Translations under genes and position numbers: made by a program
The notes under the pieces: model-generated
What the model was told of the DNA's origin: nothing
Seen by the model: the letters and a program-made list of their open reading frames with translations, nothing else
Databases searched by the model: none
Assembly: GCA_036346225.1 (NCBI GenBank)
Contig: JARFIW010000170.1
Span: forward strand, 8,618,501 to 8,682,500
DNA from: Platerodrilus igneus
Lineage: Eukaryota > Arthropoda > Insecta > Coleoptera > Lycidae
Direction of reading: 5' to 3'
DNA length: 64,000 nucleotides
Shown here: positions 10,347 through 22,055 of the stretch, piece by piece
Layout: every line of letters starts with the position of its first letter
How positions within the stretch are numbered: the first letter of the stretch is position 1

Positions 10347-12504
10347 TGTAACAAAATTTTTGTTACATTTCATATCTATAAAAAAAAACAGTTCTAACTG
10401 TTATTATTTTGCGAATTCGTCATTTAGCGTGTAATCATTAATTAATTTAATGTACTATAAAGAAGAACAACTTTTTCCGTTTATGTTATTTTTACCTATA
10501 AGGAGTATTTAACAGAGACTTCTATACTTTCAATATCAAGGATACCTTGAGCGTAACTTGTGTTACATAAATTACAGGCGTTCTGGCGTCCACTAGAGTA
10601 TTTGTTAAACATAACGCCTGCGCGAAAATGACGCGAAGGCTATGAGCATTGACAAATAAAGAATACGGCCATCTTGCAAGCAACCGCGGGTACGTAGACT
10701 TCACTGCCAAACATGGTGAATTTCGCTTGTAAGTGGGAGCTGAGGATAGCTCTAGAAGAAGGGTAGGGCTGCTTGGTTGTCGCGTGGAGGCTTGACGAAG
10801 GAGCTCTCGTGTAAGCCGCCCAGTCAACTCAAGCAACAGCTACAACACGTGGTGAGAAATCCATTGGTGGTAAGGACCGTGTAATTAATTAGCCGTGTTT
10901 AATACTAATACTTGATTCAATCCTTTAGCAAAAATTTGAGGAACACGCTAAACGATGGACTTAGATTGTGGTCGAGTATTATCAGATTAATTGTTTTAAA
11001 ACGTCCGAGGAATTATGGTTAATGCAGGCATGTTTTGGTATCTATCGGAATTTCAAACAGATGGAAAGTAAAGTGTCCGAGCTCATCTATTACATTCGTC
11101 AACATCGCAGCTGTAACAATTAAATGTACCAGGTACTTATGAACCTTTTTGCTGAAAATCAATTTCGTGTGCTAGTTAAGGTTAAAGCTTTAATTTACTA
11201 TTTACAAAATCATGGTAAATCTTCGTTAAGTAACGTAAATTTCAAGTTTGTTTGCTAAATGTGTTTATGCTTAAATACCACGTAAAATTTAGTTTGGAAG
11301 TATAACCTAAAATTTAATAAGTCAAATATTTTTCATTTGGAACTAGATTGCTTTATAAGAGAAATTTTTTTAATCTTTAGATGCTTTAAAAGTTGTTATT
11401 CAAAGTGCTTTTATGATGCACATGTCAAGTGATAAAAAATATGTATAAAGTCCACCTTTGGATGAAAGGTGTTTTCTAGCAATTTGTTGTAATTAGTAGA
11501 AGAACTAAGCTGTTTTTGACATATGTTAATCTGAGTTTATTATTTTCATGCTTAAACCATATGAACTGTTTATGTAACAAGTTCCTTAGATAAAAATCTT
11601 GTAAGCCAGAACAGATCTGTTTATGGATGTTTACAAAACTAAACTGTATTAACTAACTTATAAATGCTAATACCTCTCTATGTAGAGAAGTATATTCAGA
11701 AACTTCTGTAACTTATTTAATGTTGATTATTTTGATTATAGAGGAACACTCTAAGAAAGTTTTAAAGTTTATATATTGATTAATGAAATTTATTTACAAG
11801 TAATTTTTGCAACAAAAGAGAATCATATTTAGATTAAATTTTGAATCGATACCTTTGTCTTTTTATTTCACTTATTGAACTTAACATTGATCAAATTAGA
11901 TCAGCAAAATTTTGATTGTGGAAAAAGTTGATACAGCATCAGTTAATAGTAAGGGAATAAGTAATTTCCAGTAGAGTATTTTCTCATAGGTAAGGTGTTA
12001 TTAAGGTTTTGAATCCAGGCTAATCGATCTATAAAGATCGAAATATTTTGTTGTTGTAAGGCACAAACGGTGTCTTATATTTTATTTTTCTGTGTGACAT
12101 CTTCTTGCAGGTCCGACATCGCGGAAGCTAGAGCAGAGGTTTCCAGAGGTATTGTATATTGAGGTTTGTAAGTTTTTTTGATAATCATAATATCCTATAG
12201 GTTTCTGCGTCTTCCTGTAGGATACTTTAGTTTTGCTTGTTGCCTATATAGATGCAGTGGCGTCCATTTATTTTTTGTTCCGTTTGTAGTCGAGCCCACC
12301 ATATACCCACGCCCAAACTCATTGCTCACCCTTGGGGTAATTCCCAGACTAGACCGCGAATATTGTAAAGAAGGGCTTAACCCTAATTAACATCTCATAG
12401 GTGCCGGCAACGTGAGGCGTATCAATAAATTACGTTTCACTGGTGCCCATGCGTGAGGCTAGCCTTGTAACTAATCAATTAAACAATAAAAAATTAACAT
12501 TTCA
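10347..12504 (+). repeat. Element B 5' LTR (2158 bp)
   Basis: Opens with TGTAACAAAA, which with TTTTGTTACA forms a terminal palindrome. It has no long ORF of its own; the 104-codon minus-strand frame inside it (10522-10836) is present in both LTR copies and resembles nothing known to me. Two primer-site-like repeats lie near the 3' end (12400-12418 and 12436-12459). Promoter and polyadenylation signals should lie here, but I could not place them with confidence. Confidence 0.95.
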
Positions 12505-12525
12505 CTGGCGCACAACGTGTGAGGC
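12505..12525 (+). promoter_or_regulatory. Element B primer binding site
   Basis: CTGGCGCACAACGTGTGAGGC follows the LTR end TTTCA. The TGGCGC start is typical of primer sites. Similar strings occur twice within the LTR just upstream. 12526-12780 is leader without a gene. Confidence 0.7.
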
Positions 12526-12780
12526 TCGATTTCGTTGATGTTTGATTTATAAAAATAGTTATTTCATTATCCCTTAATGTGTTGGTTTAGTTGGTAAACT
12601 CAAAATTAATTTGGTTGTAAATTTTCATAGGATTTATATCGTGTCTGGAACCTCAAGTCTTTTATGCATTAGTTATTTGAATGTCACAACAGGTTTGATT
12701 CGCATTAAAGAAATTTTTTTGTCATATTGAGTTGGTCAAGAAATAAAATAACTTTAGGTTGTCATAACAAATTCTTAAAA

Positions 12781-14180
12781 ATGGCTGAAACATTTCAAAT
12801 TGTTCATTTACTCAAAGAAGAGCTGGAATATGAATTAAAATCCGTGGAATAGAAAGTGCTAGGCCGGTTATGGAAAAGAGAAAATTCTAGGTAGATTGTT
12901 AGCGAAAGAGGTAGGGAAACCTGATTGTTTAGTAGATCTGTCAGTATATAGGGTAGAATTTGAGGAAGAATGTAGAGATAAATGCTACCATCGATTCAAT
13001 AAAACATTTGGTGTTAGAATTTGAAGGTGATTCGGGAGATTCAATCTTTAAAAGGGTACTTTCTAGGCTTGCCCATGTATCATGTCGAGTTAAACGTATG
13101 AGACTCCCGTCTGACAAACTGAAAGAAGCTGAACTATCTAAAAAGGAATTGTTAGCAACCATCCTTACTGTCGAAGCTGAATTGTACGAGAAGGTGAAGC
13201 CGATCCCAGGGTCAAGCAGTGCAAGTGATGCAAATCACACAACTTCGTTAGCAGTAGCTGCACCTATGCATACGTTTCCATATTTTACACCACCGATCCC
13301 TGTTGGCTCTTGGTCAGTTAAATTTTCAGGAGACCCCAAGCAGCTGTATTTCTTTTTGGATAGGATAAAGGAGTTGGCACAATCACGTAAGGTATCATAT
13401 AAAGACTTGTTTGAGTCGTCTGTCGAATTGTTCATCGGAAATGCTTTAGTGTGGTTTAGAAGTATTAGAGATTCCGTAAAAGATTGGGAAGCCCTTGAGA
13501 GTAGGTTGAAAGAAGATTTTTTACCCGCTCATTCAGAGGAAGAGATCTGGTAGACAATAAAAAATCGTCGTCAAAAGAGGGATGAACCAATTGTTCTATT
13601 CGTTGCTCATGTGGAAAGTTTATTTAGTAGATTACCCCACACCCCAGCAGAAATTACAAAAGTGAGGATACTCAGGAAAAATTTATTACCAGAATTCATA
13701 TCGCAACTTGCTCTTTCAGATATTGAGGATACAGCTACGTTAATAAAATTATGCAAAAATTGGAAGAGGCCATGATGTTGAAACAAAAATCAGTTTTCAG
13801 TCAGTCGACTAACTCAGCTAAATTTCGTAATAGTGCTAATTCGTCAGTAAAGAGTAAATACCCTATTTATTTGAAAGATTCTTCTACATCAGAAGCTCGT
13901 GTTGATAATCAAAAAACGTGTGCTCCACAAGTTCAGACTATAAGTAATAATAAAACTTTTCCAGTACCTACCCATGCTAGTTCTTCAGGTCCAACGAAAA
14001 TTATTTCAGGGTGTTGGAATTGTTCGCGACATGGTCATTCATTTCGGTATTGTAGATTCCCAAAAGAATTTTTGCTACGGTTGCGGTCATAAAGGAGTTA
14101 CGCGTGATAAGTGTCCAGCATGTTCAAAAACGAGTGAGGAGATGGATGTTGCGCGGCCGGCATTCCATTCCTTCTCATAA
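12781..14180 (+). pseudogene. gag: Element B gag
   Basis: The ATG at 12781 starts MAETFQIVHLLKEELEYELK; the frame shifts near 12845 and runs on through 12960-13553 as 197 open codons. This part has a basic N-terminal region, a Ser/Pro-rich linker and a capsid-like domain (WSVKFSGDPKQLYFFLDRIKE, FIGNALVWFRSI, WEALESRLKEDFLP). At 13551 a TAG interrupts (EEEIW then stop, then TIKNRRQKRDEP in the same frame), which is a substitution and not an indel. 13751-14180 adds an Asn/Ser-rich linker and two zinc knuckles: CWNCSRHGHSFRYC, and CYGCGHKGVTRDKC one frame over. The gag is a large one for the Gypsy group. Confidence 0.85.
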
Positions 14181-14721
14181 GGCGGCAGTTATGACTTGTG
14201 AACAGAAGAATTATTTTTGTAGAAAAGAGTGGTCTGAATGGTTAAAAGTAGTAGAAAATTTTTGTCGTAATAACCCTCAGCCCAAAACTGATTCGTTATT
14301 TGTTGAAAAATCTGGTGATAATCGGCCATATGTGATGGTTAAATTATTTGATATAGATGTCACTGGTCTTTTGGATTCAGGATGTACTACATCGGTAGTT
14401 GGGTCTCTTGCTATTCCTTTAATCAATAGGTTAGAGTTAAAAATTTTCAGGTCACAGAAACAAGGTATTTTCACAGCAGATGGAGCCTTGAAACCAGTCG
14501 AAGGAATCGTAGATTTGCCCATTTCAGTAGGAAAACAATGTCGTGTTCTTAATGCTCTCGTAGTGCCATCTTTACCACACGCATTTATATTTGGTAGTGA
14601 TTTTGCTAAGCTATTTGGATTGATAGCAAATTTTAAGGATAATTCCTGGCATGTGCAAGGTGATGCGGAAAGTAGTGTTCCGTATGTATGTGGGTCCATC
14701 ATCAGTTCCCCTAAAATATAG
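14104..14721 (+). pseudogene. Element B aspartic protease
   Basis: Within this open frame of 205 codons, residues about 77-185 are a retropepsin: VTGLLDSGCTTSVVG with the catalytic Asp, and later AFIFGSDFAKLFGL, equivalent to the ILG-D-F second motif. The N-terminal 40 residues overlap the end of gag in another frame, consistent with frameshifted translation of pol or with an indel in the sequence. The frame ends at 14719 and RT coding follows in the frame that is open from 14651. Confidence 0.82.
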
Positions 14722-15715
14722 TGACTGTTTACTCAATTTGGATGATTTGTCGATTAATCAGAGGTCACAGGCGCAAACTGCCATAGATTCATTTCGAGAA
14801 ATTTCTAGTGCTGATAAATTAGGGCGTACTAATATGATTGAGATGGATATCGATACAGGAGATGCAAAACCCTTCAGGAAAAGACCCTATGTTATGTCTC
14901 CCTATATTAGTAAAGAGTTGGATAAGGAGTTAGATGAAATGATTCGATTAAAAGTAGTAGAACCGTGTCAGAGTCCATGGAATTCGCCCGTGTTATTAGT
15001 CAAGAAAAAAGATAGTAAAGAATATAGATTTTGCTTCGACGGAAGAGCATTGAACGATGTTACGGTCCATGACAGTTACCCTCTTCCTAATATAGACAGA
15101 ATTCTAGGGATGTTACGTAATGCTAATTATATTTCTAGTCTTGATTTGCGAAAGTCATTTTGGCAGGTCCTCTTAGTGAATCATCGAAGGATAAAACAGC
15201 GTTTAGCGTTATTTCGCGGGACAGTATAGATTTGTGACGATGCCGTTTGGTTTAAAAATGCTGCACAGACTCAACAGCGTTTAGTCGATGCAATTTTCGG
15301 TCCGAAATTCGAACCATACGTTTTCTGCTATTTGGATGATATAATTCTGTGCTCATCGACGTTTGAAGAACATCTAAAGTTATTGTACGAAGTCAAGGAA
15401 CGCATTCGAGAGGCAAATTTAACATTGAATTTAGAAAAGTGCGAATTTTTTAAGAAGTCACTCAAGTTTCTCGGTTATATAGTAGGGTCAAATTCTTTAA
15501 GGACGGATCCAGATAAGGTGTCAGCTATGGTCAATTTTCCACGCCCAAAGACCACCACTGAAGTTAAGAGATTTCTTGGTATGTGTAGTTGGTACCGTCG
15601 TTTCATTAAAGACTTTTCATCGTTAGTTTCACCAATCAATGATCTAGTCAAGAAAAGAAAAAGGTCAAGTCGTTACGTGGACTTCAGAAGCAGAGGCTTC
15701 CTTTGTGTCGATTAA
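14720..15715 (+). pseudogene. Element B reverse transcriptase
   Basis: 14651-15229 carries the fingers and palm start (KPFRKRPYVMSPYISKEL, WNSPVLLVKKKDSKEYRFC, DSYPLPNIDRIL, ISSLDLRKSFWQV with the motif A Asp). One frameshift near 15220 leads to VTMPFGLKNAAQTQQ, and 15332-15715 is open from the catalytic YLDDIILCS (15329-15355) through the thumb and connection (LGYIVGSNSL, KRFLGMCSWYRRFIKDFSS). Both motifs keep their Asp residues. This RT resembles the Osvaldo/Woot-like type of Gypsy more than that of element A; this placement is my impression from motifs only. Confidence 0.9.
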
Positions 15716-16140
15716 AGAGGCTTTAGTGTCTGCACCACTTCTGGCGCAGCCGGATTATTCTGCTCCTTTTATTATTGAGTGTGATGCAAGTAATACGGGT
15801 CTAGGTGCCGTATTAATTCAGAATGTTAGTGGAGAAGAACGTGTTATATCGTATGCCAGCAAAACCCTTAATCGAGCTGAACGAAATTATTCAACGACGG
15901 AGAAGGAGTGCCTTGCGGTAATCTTTGCCATTGAAAAATTCCGTCCATGGGTTGAAGGAGTTCGTTTCACGGTCGTAACAGACCATTTTCGTTGCTTTGG
16001 TTGAGTAATTTGCAGAACCCTACAGGAAAGTTAGCTAGATGGGCTGTAAGGTTAAGACAACATTCGTTTGATTTAGTACACAGGAAAGGAAAGTTTAACG
16101 TAGTCCCTGACTGTCTAAGTCGTGCAACTCCGGAAGAAAA
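15705..16140 (+). pseudogene. Element B RNase H
   Basis: 15705-16004 encodes FIIECDASNTGLGAVL (catalytic Asp), NYSTTEKECLAVIFAIEKFRPWVEG (catalytic Glu) and FTVVTDHF (Asp). A one-base shift near 15985 leads into LARWAVRLRQHSFDLVHRKG and NVVPDCLSR, the usual end of the domain. Apart from that shift it appears complete. Confidence 0.9.
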
Positions 16141-17438
16141 ACATGTTGTAAATTTAATAGAGGTCAAGCTTGATAATTTAGAAAATTGGTATGTGTCGTT
16201 ACGTGAGAAAATTTTGGCGTCGCCTGAGGATTACCCTCAATGGAAAGTTGAGAACGATTTTGTTTTTAAGTTTATCCCATCAAATTTGCCTATGTTGTCG
16301 AATGTAGTAGAGTGGAAATATTTAGTGCCGAAGGTTCAAAGAGAAGAAGTCATCAGATCGTGTCATGACCCCTCAGTTGCAGGACATTTTGGGTTCTCGA
16401 AGACAAATGCTAGAGTCCAAGAACATTATTATTGGCCCAAGATGAATTTAGATGTGTTGAAATTTTGTCGTGCATGTTTAGTGTGTGGTGCGCAAAAATC
16501 TTCTAATGCAGGTCCTTTAGGCTTAATGGGAAAGGAGAAAGAGGCCAAGTTTCCATTTCAAATTATCGCGTTAGATCTTATGGGTCCATTCCTCGCTCAA
16601 AATTAGGATTTAAATGGTTGTTGGTAGTAAGAGATTGGTTCTCAAAATATACAATTCTACATCCTCTACGCAGTGCAAAGTCACATGTCATTGAACAGTT
16701 TATAGAACAGAAAGTGTTTTAATGTTTGGTGTGCCCCAATTTATTATTTGCGATAATGGTTCAAATTTAGCTGGTCGAATTTTTAAGTCATTATGTAATA
16801 GGTTTGAAATTCAAAAGATATGGTATAATGCTGTTTATGCGCCACAATGTAATTTTGTTGAGAGGATTAATAGGACGATAGGGACAGCTATTCGATCCTA
16901 TCTCGAAGAACATGATACCTGGGATGCTGAGTTAGCGCAGATTCAGTTTGCTATTAATTCTGCTAAGCATGAGTCGACGGGTTATACTCCGAATTTTTTA
17001 GTTTTTGGCCGACACGTCCCCATGTCCGGTAAATTTTACGGTAGTGGATTTATTCCTGAAGCTGATGTTGAAATCGTTCCTGGTAGTCGCCCATTATATA
17101 CTTCAGACCACCAAGGCATATTTAAAGTATTTGAAGACGTTCGTGCGAAGTTGCATGTAGCTTATCGAAGGTCAAGCAATCGATATAATCTAAGGAGGAG
17201 GAACATTTCTTTTGAGGTTGGCAGTAAAGTGTGGAGGTCCAATAAGGTGCTGTCGAGCGCGGCTAATAAATTTACTGCTAAACTGGCTCCAAAATTTATT
17301 TTGAGTGTAGTCAAGAAAAAGTGCTCGAATGTGGTGTACGATCTAATTAATCTAGATGGATCAAAAGCAGGCAGGTGGCATGTCAAGGATCTAAAACCCT
17401 ATTCTGTCGTAGATCCAGAATATGTACCAGAAGACTGA
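15992..17438 (+). pseudogene. Element B integrase
   Basis: 15992-16606 ends with the HHCC domain (SCHDPSVAGHFGF, HYYWPKM, CRACLVC). A frame break near 16595 leads through WLLVVRDWFSKYTILH (first catalytic Asp, about 16620), and 16722-17438 is open for 238 codons with FIICDNGSNLAG (second Asp) and CNFVERINRTIGT (Glu). The C-terminal half has NRYNLRRRNISFEVGSKVW and the GPY/F-like end KAGRWHVKDLKPY. All catalytic residues are present. The stop at 17436 ends Pol. Confidence 0.9.
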
Positions 17439-18570
17439 TTGGTCATCTTTAGTATTTGTGTCGTAAAGGATATAGTATAAATTTGGTTATGGGATAGAGT
17501 GGTGATGACAAATTGAAGGCTTTCGCCAGTATATCGTTGCTGGTAGAGATTGGAAGTTTCTCGACTAGTGTTGTTTTAAATGTGCACTAATGGATTATTC
17601 AAAAAAAAAAGGTTATTTTGCCGTGTTGTTGTTATAGCCCGAAGTGGAAGTGAGACAAATATTTGTTGTTTCATGTTTGTGGACGTATTTTGATCGAGTC
17701 ATGTGTTGTTATGTCTAGAGTAAGCGAGGAAGGTAGGTGCTGTTTGTTGTTGTAGGTCGGAGTAACCTAGTTGGTGAGGCCATTGTAGTATTGAGTAGTT
17801 TTGGTTCGAGATGTTTGGTGTGGCCACAGTAGAGTTGAGGATTTTTTTGAGACTGGAGTGTCCCAAAGAAAAGAGTAGCGATTGGGCTATGAATAGCTAT
17901 AAGCTGAAGAAGCCAAGTATTCATTAGTAAGCTACAATGAGTAGTGGCTTGATGAGCAGTTTATTTTGGTAGAGGCAATAATCAAAGTTTGCTGAATGTA
18001 TTGAGCTGGAATTTTGAGACCAGCAAATACATAATCATTGTTGGAACAGTATTGATATTTACGTATATAGGTGTGAGTTTTGTTTTACTATTAATATTAG
18101 TAAGGTTATCGTGTCAAGGGTAGTAGTAGGAAAGTAAATCTTTTGTTGTTATTTTGCGATAGTTCAAGTCAAGCTTTTGTTTGAATTTCAGTTTATATTT
18201 TGAAAAGTAGGTTAGTTTTTAGTTCCCCGTTTGGTTGCAACTCGAGTGGTAGACTACAATATTTTGATTTTACCGATTATGACCTTTTACCGATTATGAC
18301 TTACCGATATTGACTCCTGACGGATGTGTGGTACGCAGAGTTACCTACACACTCATTTGGTTGCACCCATTTTCCTCTTCTTAATGCAAGAGGTCATTCA
18401 TGATTTTTTGGTTCAGAGATCAAAGTGCAAACTTACTTTGTTCTTACTTCGATTTGTTGTAATGCTTCTTTTTGTATTTATCTTTTGGTTAAGGCGATAG
18501 TTTTCCTCTATAAAAACTTCTCGGTTGTGTATATATTAAGATATAATTAACCTCAAAGTTTTTTCTTTTG
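17439..18570. other. 1.1-kb non-coding segment between pol and 3' LTR of element B
   Basis: The stretch is T- and G-rich on the plus strand (many TTGTTGT and GTAGT words) with no frame over about 70 codons. No envelope-like signal peptide, furin site or membrane segment is recognisable. It may be the remains of a third ORF or a long 3' untranslated region. Confidence 0.5.
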
Positions 18571-18581
18571 ATCGGAGGCAG
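18571..18581 (+). promoter_or_regulatory. Element B polypurine tract
   Basis: ATCGGAGGCAG precedes the TGTAAC of the 3' LTR. It is short and imperfect as a purine run. Confidence 0.5.
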
Positions 18582-20731
18582 TGTAACAAAATTTTGTTAC
18601 ATTTCATATCTATAAAAAAACAGTTCTAACTGTTATTATTTTGCGAATTCGTCATTTAGCGTGTAATCATTAATTAATTTAATGTACTATAAAGAAGAAC
18701 AACTTTTCCGTTTATGTTATTTTTACCTATAAGGAGTATTTAACAGAGACTTCTATACTTTCAATATCAAGGATACCTTGAGCGTAACTTGTGTTACATA
18801 AATTACAGGCGTTCTGGCGTCCACTAGAGTATTTGTTAAACATAACGCCTGCGCGAAAATGACGCGAAGGCTATGAGCATTGACAAATAAAGAATACGGC
18901 CATCTTGCAAGCAACCGCGGGTACGTAGACTTCACTGCCAAACATGGTGAATTTCGCTTGTAAGTGGGAGCTGAGGATAGCTCTAGAAGAAGGGTAGGGC
19001 TGCTTGGTTGTCGCGTGGAGGCTTGACGAAGGAGCTCTCGTGTAAGCCGCCCAGTCAACTCAAGCAACAGCTACAACACGTGGTGAGAAATCCATTGGTG
19101 GTAAGGACCGTGTAATTAATTAGCCGTGTTTAATACTAATACTTGATTCAATCCCTTTAGCAAAATTTGAGGAACACGCTAAACGATGGACTTAGATTGT
19201 GGTCGAGTATTATCAGATTAATTGTTTTAAAACGTCCGAGGAATTATGGTTAATGCAGGCATGTTTTGGTATCTTTCGGAATTTCAAACAGATGGAAAGT
19301 AAAGTGTCCGAGCTCATCTATTACATTCGTCAACATCGCAGCTGTAACAATTAAATGTACCAGGTACTTATGAACCTTTTGCTGAAAATCAATTTCGTGT
19401 GCTAGTTAAGGTTAAAGCTTTAATTTACTATTTACAAAATCATGGTAAATCTTCGTTAAGTAACGTAAATTTCAAGTTTGTTTGCTAAATGTGTTTATGC
19501 TTAAATACCACGTAAAATTTAGTTTGGAAGTATAACCTAAAATTTAATAAGTCAAATATTTTTCATTTGGAACTAGATTGCTTTATAAGAGAAATTTTTT
19601 AATCTTTAGATGCTTTAAAAGTTGTTATTCAAAGTGCTTTTATGATGCACATGTCAAGTGATAAAAATATGTATAAAGTCCACCTTTGGATGAAAGGTGT
19701 TTTCTAGCAATTTGTTGTAATTAGTAGAAGAACTAAGCTGTTTTTGACATATGTTAATCTGAGTTTATTATTTTCATGCTTAAACCATATGAACTGTTTA
19801 TGTAACAAGTTCCTTAGATAAAAATCTTGTAAGCCAGAACAGATCTGTTTATGGATGTTTACAAAACTAAACTGTATTAACTAACTTATAAATGCTAATA
19901 CCTCTCTATGTAGAGAAGTATATTCAGAAACTTCTGTAACTTATTTAATGTTGATTATTTTGATTATAGAGGAACACTCTAAGAAAGTTTTAAAGTTTAT
20001 ATATTGATTAATGAAATTTATTTACAAGTAATTTTTGCAACAAAAGAGAATCATATTTAGATTAAATTTTGAATCGATACCTTTGTCTTTTTATTTCACT
20101 TATTGAACTTAACATTGATCAAATTAGATCAGCAAAATTTTGATTGTGGAAAAAGTTGATACAGCATCAGTTAATAGTAAGGGAATAAGTAATTTCCAGT
20201 AGAGTATTTTCTCATAGGTAAGGTGTTATTAAGGTTTTGAATCCAGGCTAATCGATCTATAAAGATCGAAATATTTTGTTGTTGTAAGGCACAAACGGTG
20301 TCTTATATTTTATTTTTCTGTGTGACATCTTCTTGCAGGTCCGACATCGCGGAAGCTAGAGCAGAGGTTTCCAGAGGTATTGTATATTGAGGTTTGTAAG
20401 TTTTTTTGATAATCATAATATCCTATAGGTTTCTGCGTCTTCCTGTAGGATACTTTAGTTTTGCTTGTTGCCTATATAGATGCAGTGGCGTCCATTTATT
20501 TTTGTTCCGTTTGTAGTCGAGCCCACCATATACCCACGCCCAAACTCATTGCTCACCCTTGGGGTAATTCCCAGACTAGACCGCGAATATTGTAAAGAAG
20601 GGCTTAACCCTAATTAACATCTCATAGGTGCCGGCAACGTGAGGCGTATCAATAAATTACGTTTCACTGGTGCCCATGCGTGAGGCTAGCCTTGTAACTA
20701 ATCAATTAAACAATAAAAAATTAACATTTCA
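18582..20731 (+). repeat. Element B 3' LTR (2150 bp)
   Basis: Matches 10347-12504 with nine mononucleotide run-length differences (net 8 bases) and one substitution (A to T near 19275). It ends TTTCA and is followed by ACAT at 20732-20735, the right target copy. Confidence 0.95.
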
Positions 20732-20735
20732 ACAT

Positions 20736-21355
20736 GCACAGTTATATCAGATAGCGGTCCATCATTAATAGCAAAGAAAATTGAAGAATTTTTTGCAAGA
20801 AATGGTATAAAGCACATAACCACTGCTCCATTTAACCCTCAAAGCAACGGGATGGCAGTCCAAACAATAAAACATAAGCTAAAGACCGAATGTGGTTTCA
20901 TAAGAAAAAGCGATGTAATACAGCACACACCAGAACTGGAATCACCCCGGCCGAAAAGATGTTCTCAAGGAAGCTACGTACTAGGTTTGACTTGTTATCG
21001 GAACGATCGGAAACTCATCAAGTACATAATGAACAGCATGTACATAAATTTAACCTGCAAGAAACTGTAATGATTCGTGATTACAGTATACCAAACAAAA
21101 AATCGTGAATACCAGCTATTATAATAAAACAAATAGGAACGGTCATGTTCATGTGCAAAACACAAGAAAGTAAATTGTGGCGCAAACATATCGACCAAAT
21201 TAGAAAGACTAGTATTGATCGACATTCTTTTGCTTTTACAGAACTCCATGGTAATTTAGAATTTTTAACGGGACGAGGGACGGTTTTTGTTATAATTACT
21301 AATAATACTCGTTGTACACAATATATGTATTTGTATTTTAATCTCAGGGTTTTAA
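20736..21355 (+). pseudogene. Element A integrase, C-terminal part after element B
   Basis: Resumes directly after the target copy with VISDSGPS (second catalytic Asp) and FNPQSNGMAVQTIKHK. Three residues that normally include the catalytic Glu (the AE of QSNGQAER) are absent here, so the triad is incomplete. Further on, in other frames, are GITPAEKMFSRKLRTRFDLL, FNLQETVMIRDYS and LWRKHIDQIRK of the C-terminal domain. Several frameshifts are present. Confidence 0.88.
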
Positions 21356-21875
21356 TATAAAGCAAAGGTGCACAGTAAACTACGTATATTAAGGACTTAA
21401 CAATCAAAACAATGCATAATACATGAGCGAGGAAAGATACGACCATTCCTCTACACGGCATAACACATACTACTTATTAGGAGGTAAGGAGTGTGTTCCA
21501 CTAAACTAATCATTGGCGTGCGGTAAAAGGGATCACGCTACAAATTTCCTAATGACGCTTATCAGACTAATAATAATGTAGCGGATAAAACTATAGAATC
21601 TACAAATTCTATAATTAGTGTAGGTAATAGTAGCAGTGTACCTAATAGTTCAGTACTTGCAGACTTAGGCCCGCAGAAAGTAGGTAAAGACGATGCAGAT
21701 AATAATAAAGAAGTTTTAGACATAATAGGACTACCGCACGATTATTTTAAGCAAGCTAAAAGCAAAGTGTTGAACGAGTGACCTAGGCGAGTAATTAACC
21801 TGCCAGTAAGATATAATGTAGATATTTAGTTGTGTGATTAAATAGGTAGCTTGTTATCAAATAAAGAGAGAGATA
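21356..21875 (+). pseudogene. Element A Pol tail and polypurine region
   Basis: 21356-21540 shows no recognisable coding and may be a small insertion. From about 21545 a Ser/Asn/Asp-rich frame leads to PRRVINLPVRYNVDI and a stop near 21829, a basic end like the last residues of G1 Pol. AAATAAAGAGAGAGA at 21859-21873 is the likely polypurine tract before the LTR. Confidence 0.6.
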
Positions 21876-22055
21876 TTATATATATGCGCATGACGCCCAG
21901 CGGCATTCGGGTTCCGTACGCCATTGTGGCCACACGTATAAGAATACATTGTGCCAAGTTAATTATTAAGCCAAGATGTTATATGTGTATTGTATATAAT
22001 AAACATTTAGCAAGTGTAACAGTTGTATTGAACTCAACACCTCAAAAACATATCA
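21876..22055 (+). repeat. Element A 3' LTR (180 bp)
   Basis: Aligns with 6366-6546 at about 94 percent by hand count. Its first bases read TTATATATATG where the 5' copy has TGATGTATATG, so the TG start is lost here. GCAGA (22056-22060) follows. Confidence 0.92.

Larger units (their letters stand above)
10347..20731 (+). mobile_element. Ty3/Gypsy element B with 2.15-kb LTRs, nested in element A
   Basis: LTRs at 10347-12504 and 18582-20731 are almost identical, start TGTAAC and end TTTCA, and are bounded by ACAT. Between them are gag (12781-14180), protease, RT, RNase H and integrase (to 17438), then about 1.1 kb without a gene. Total length is 10385 bp. Only one substitution was found between the LTRs, so the insertion is recent, and it lies in an older Gypsy copy. 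Confidence 0.96.
6366..22055 (+). mobile_element. Ty3/Gypsy element A, split by element B
   Basis: Two related LTRs (6366-6546 and 21876-22055) flank gag-pol in Gypsy order. GCAGA occurs at 6361-6365 and 22056-22060, and the RTE-like sequence on either side reads continuously when A is removed. Element B (10347-20731) sits inside A's integrase. Without B, A is about 5.3 kb. The LTRs differ at roughly 10 substitutions and one indel in 181 bp, and all genes carry frame breaks, so A is an old copy. Confidence 0.93.

Noticed and set aside
10522..10836. 104-codon minus-strand ORF, repeated at 18753-19067
   Set aside because: It is present twice only because it lies in both LTRs of element B; no domain or signal is recognisable, and LTR promoter DNA often has chance frames.
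17439..18570. Envelope gene in element B
   Set aside because: No frame above 70 codons, no signal peptide, cleavage site or membrane segment seen.
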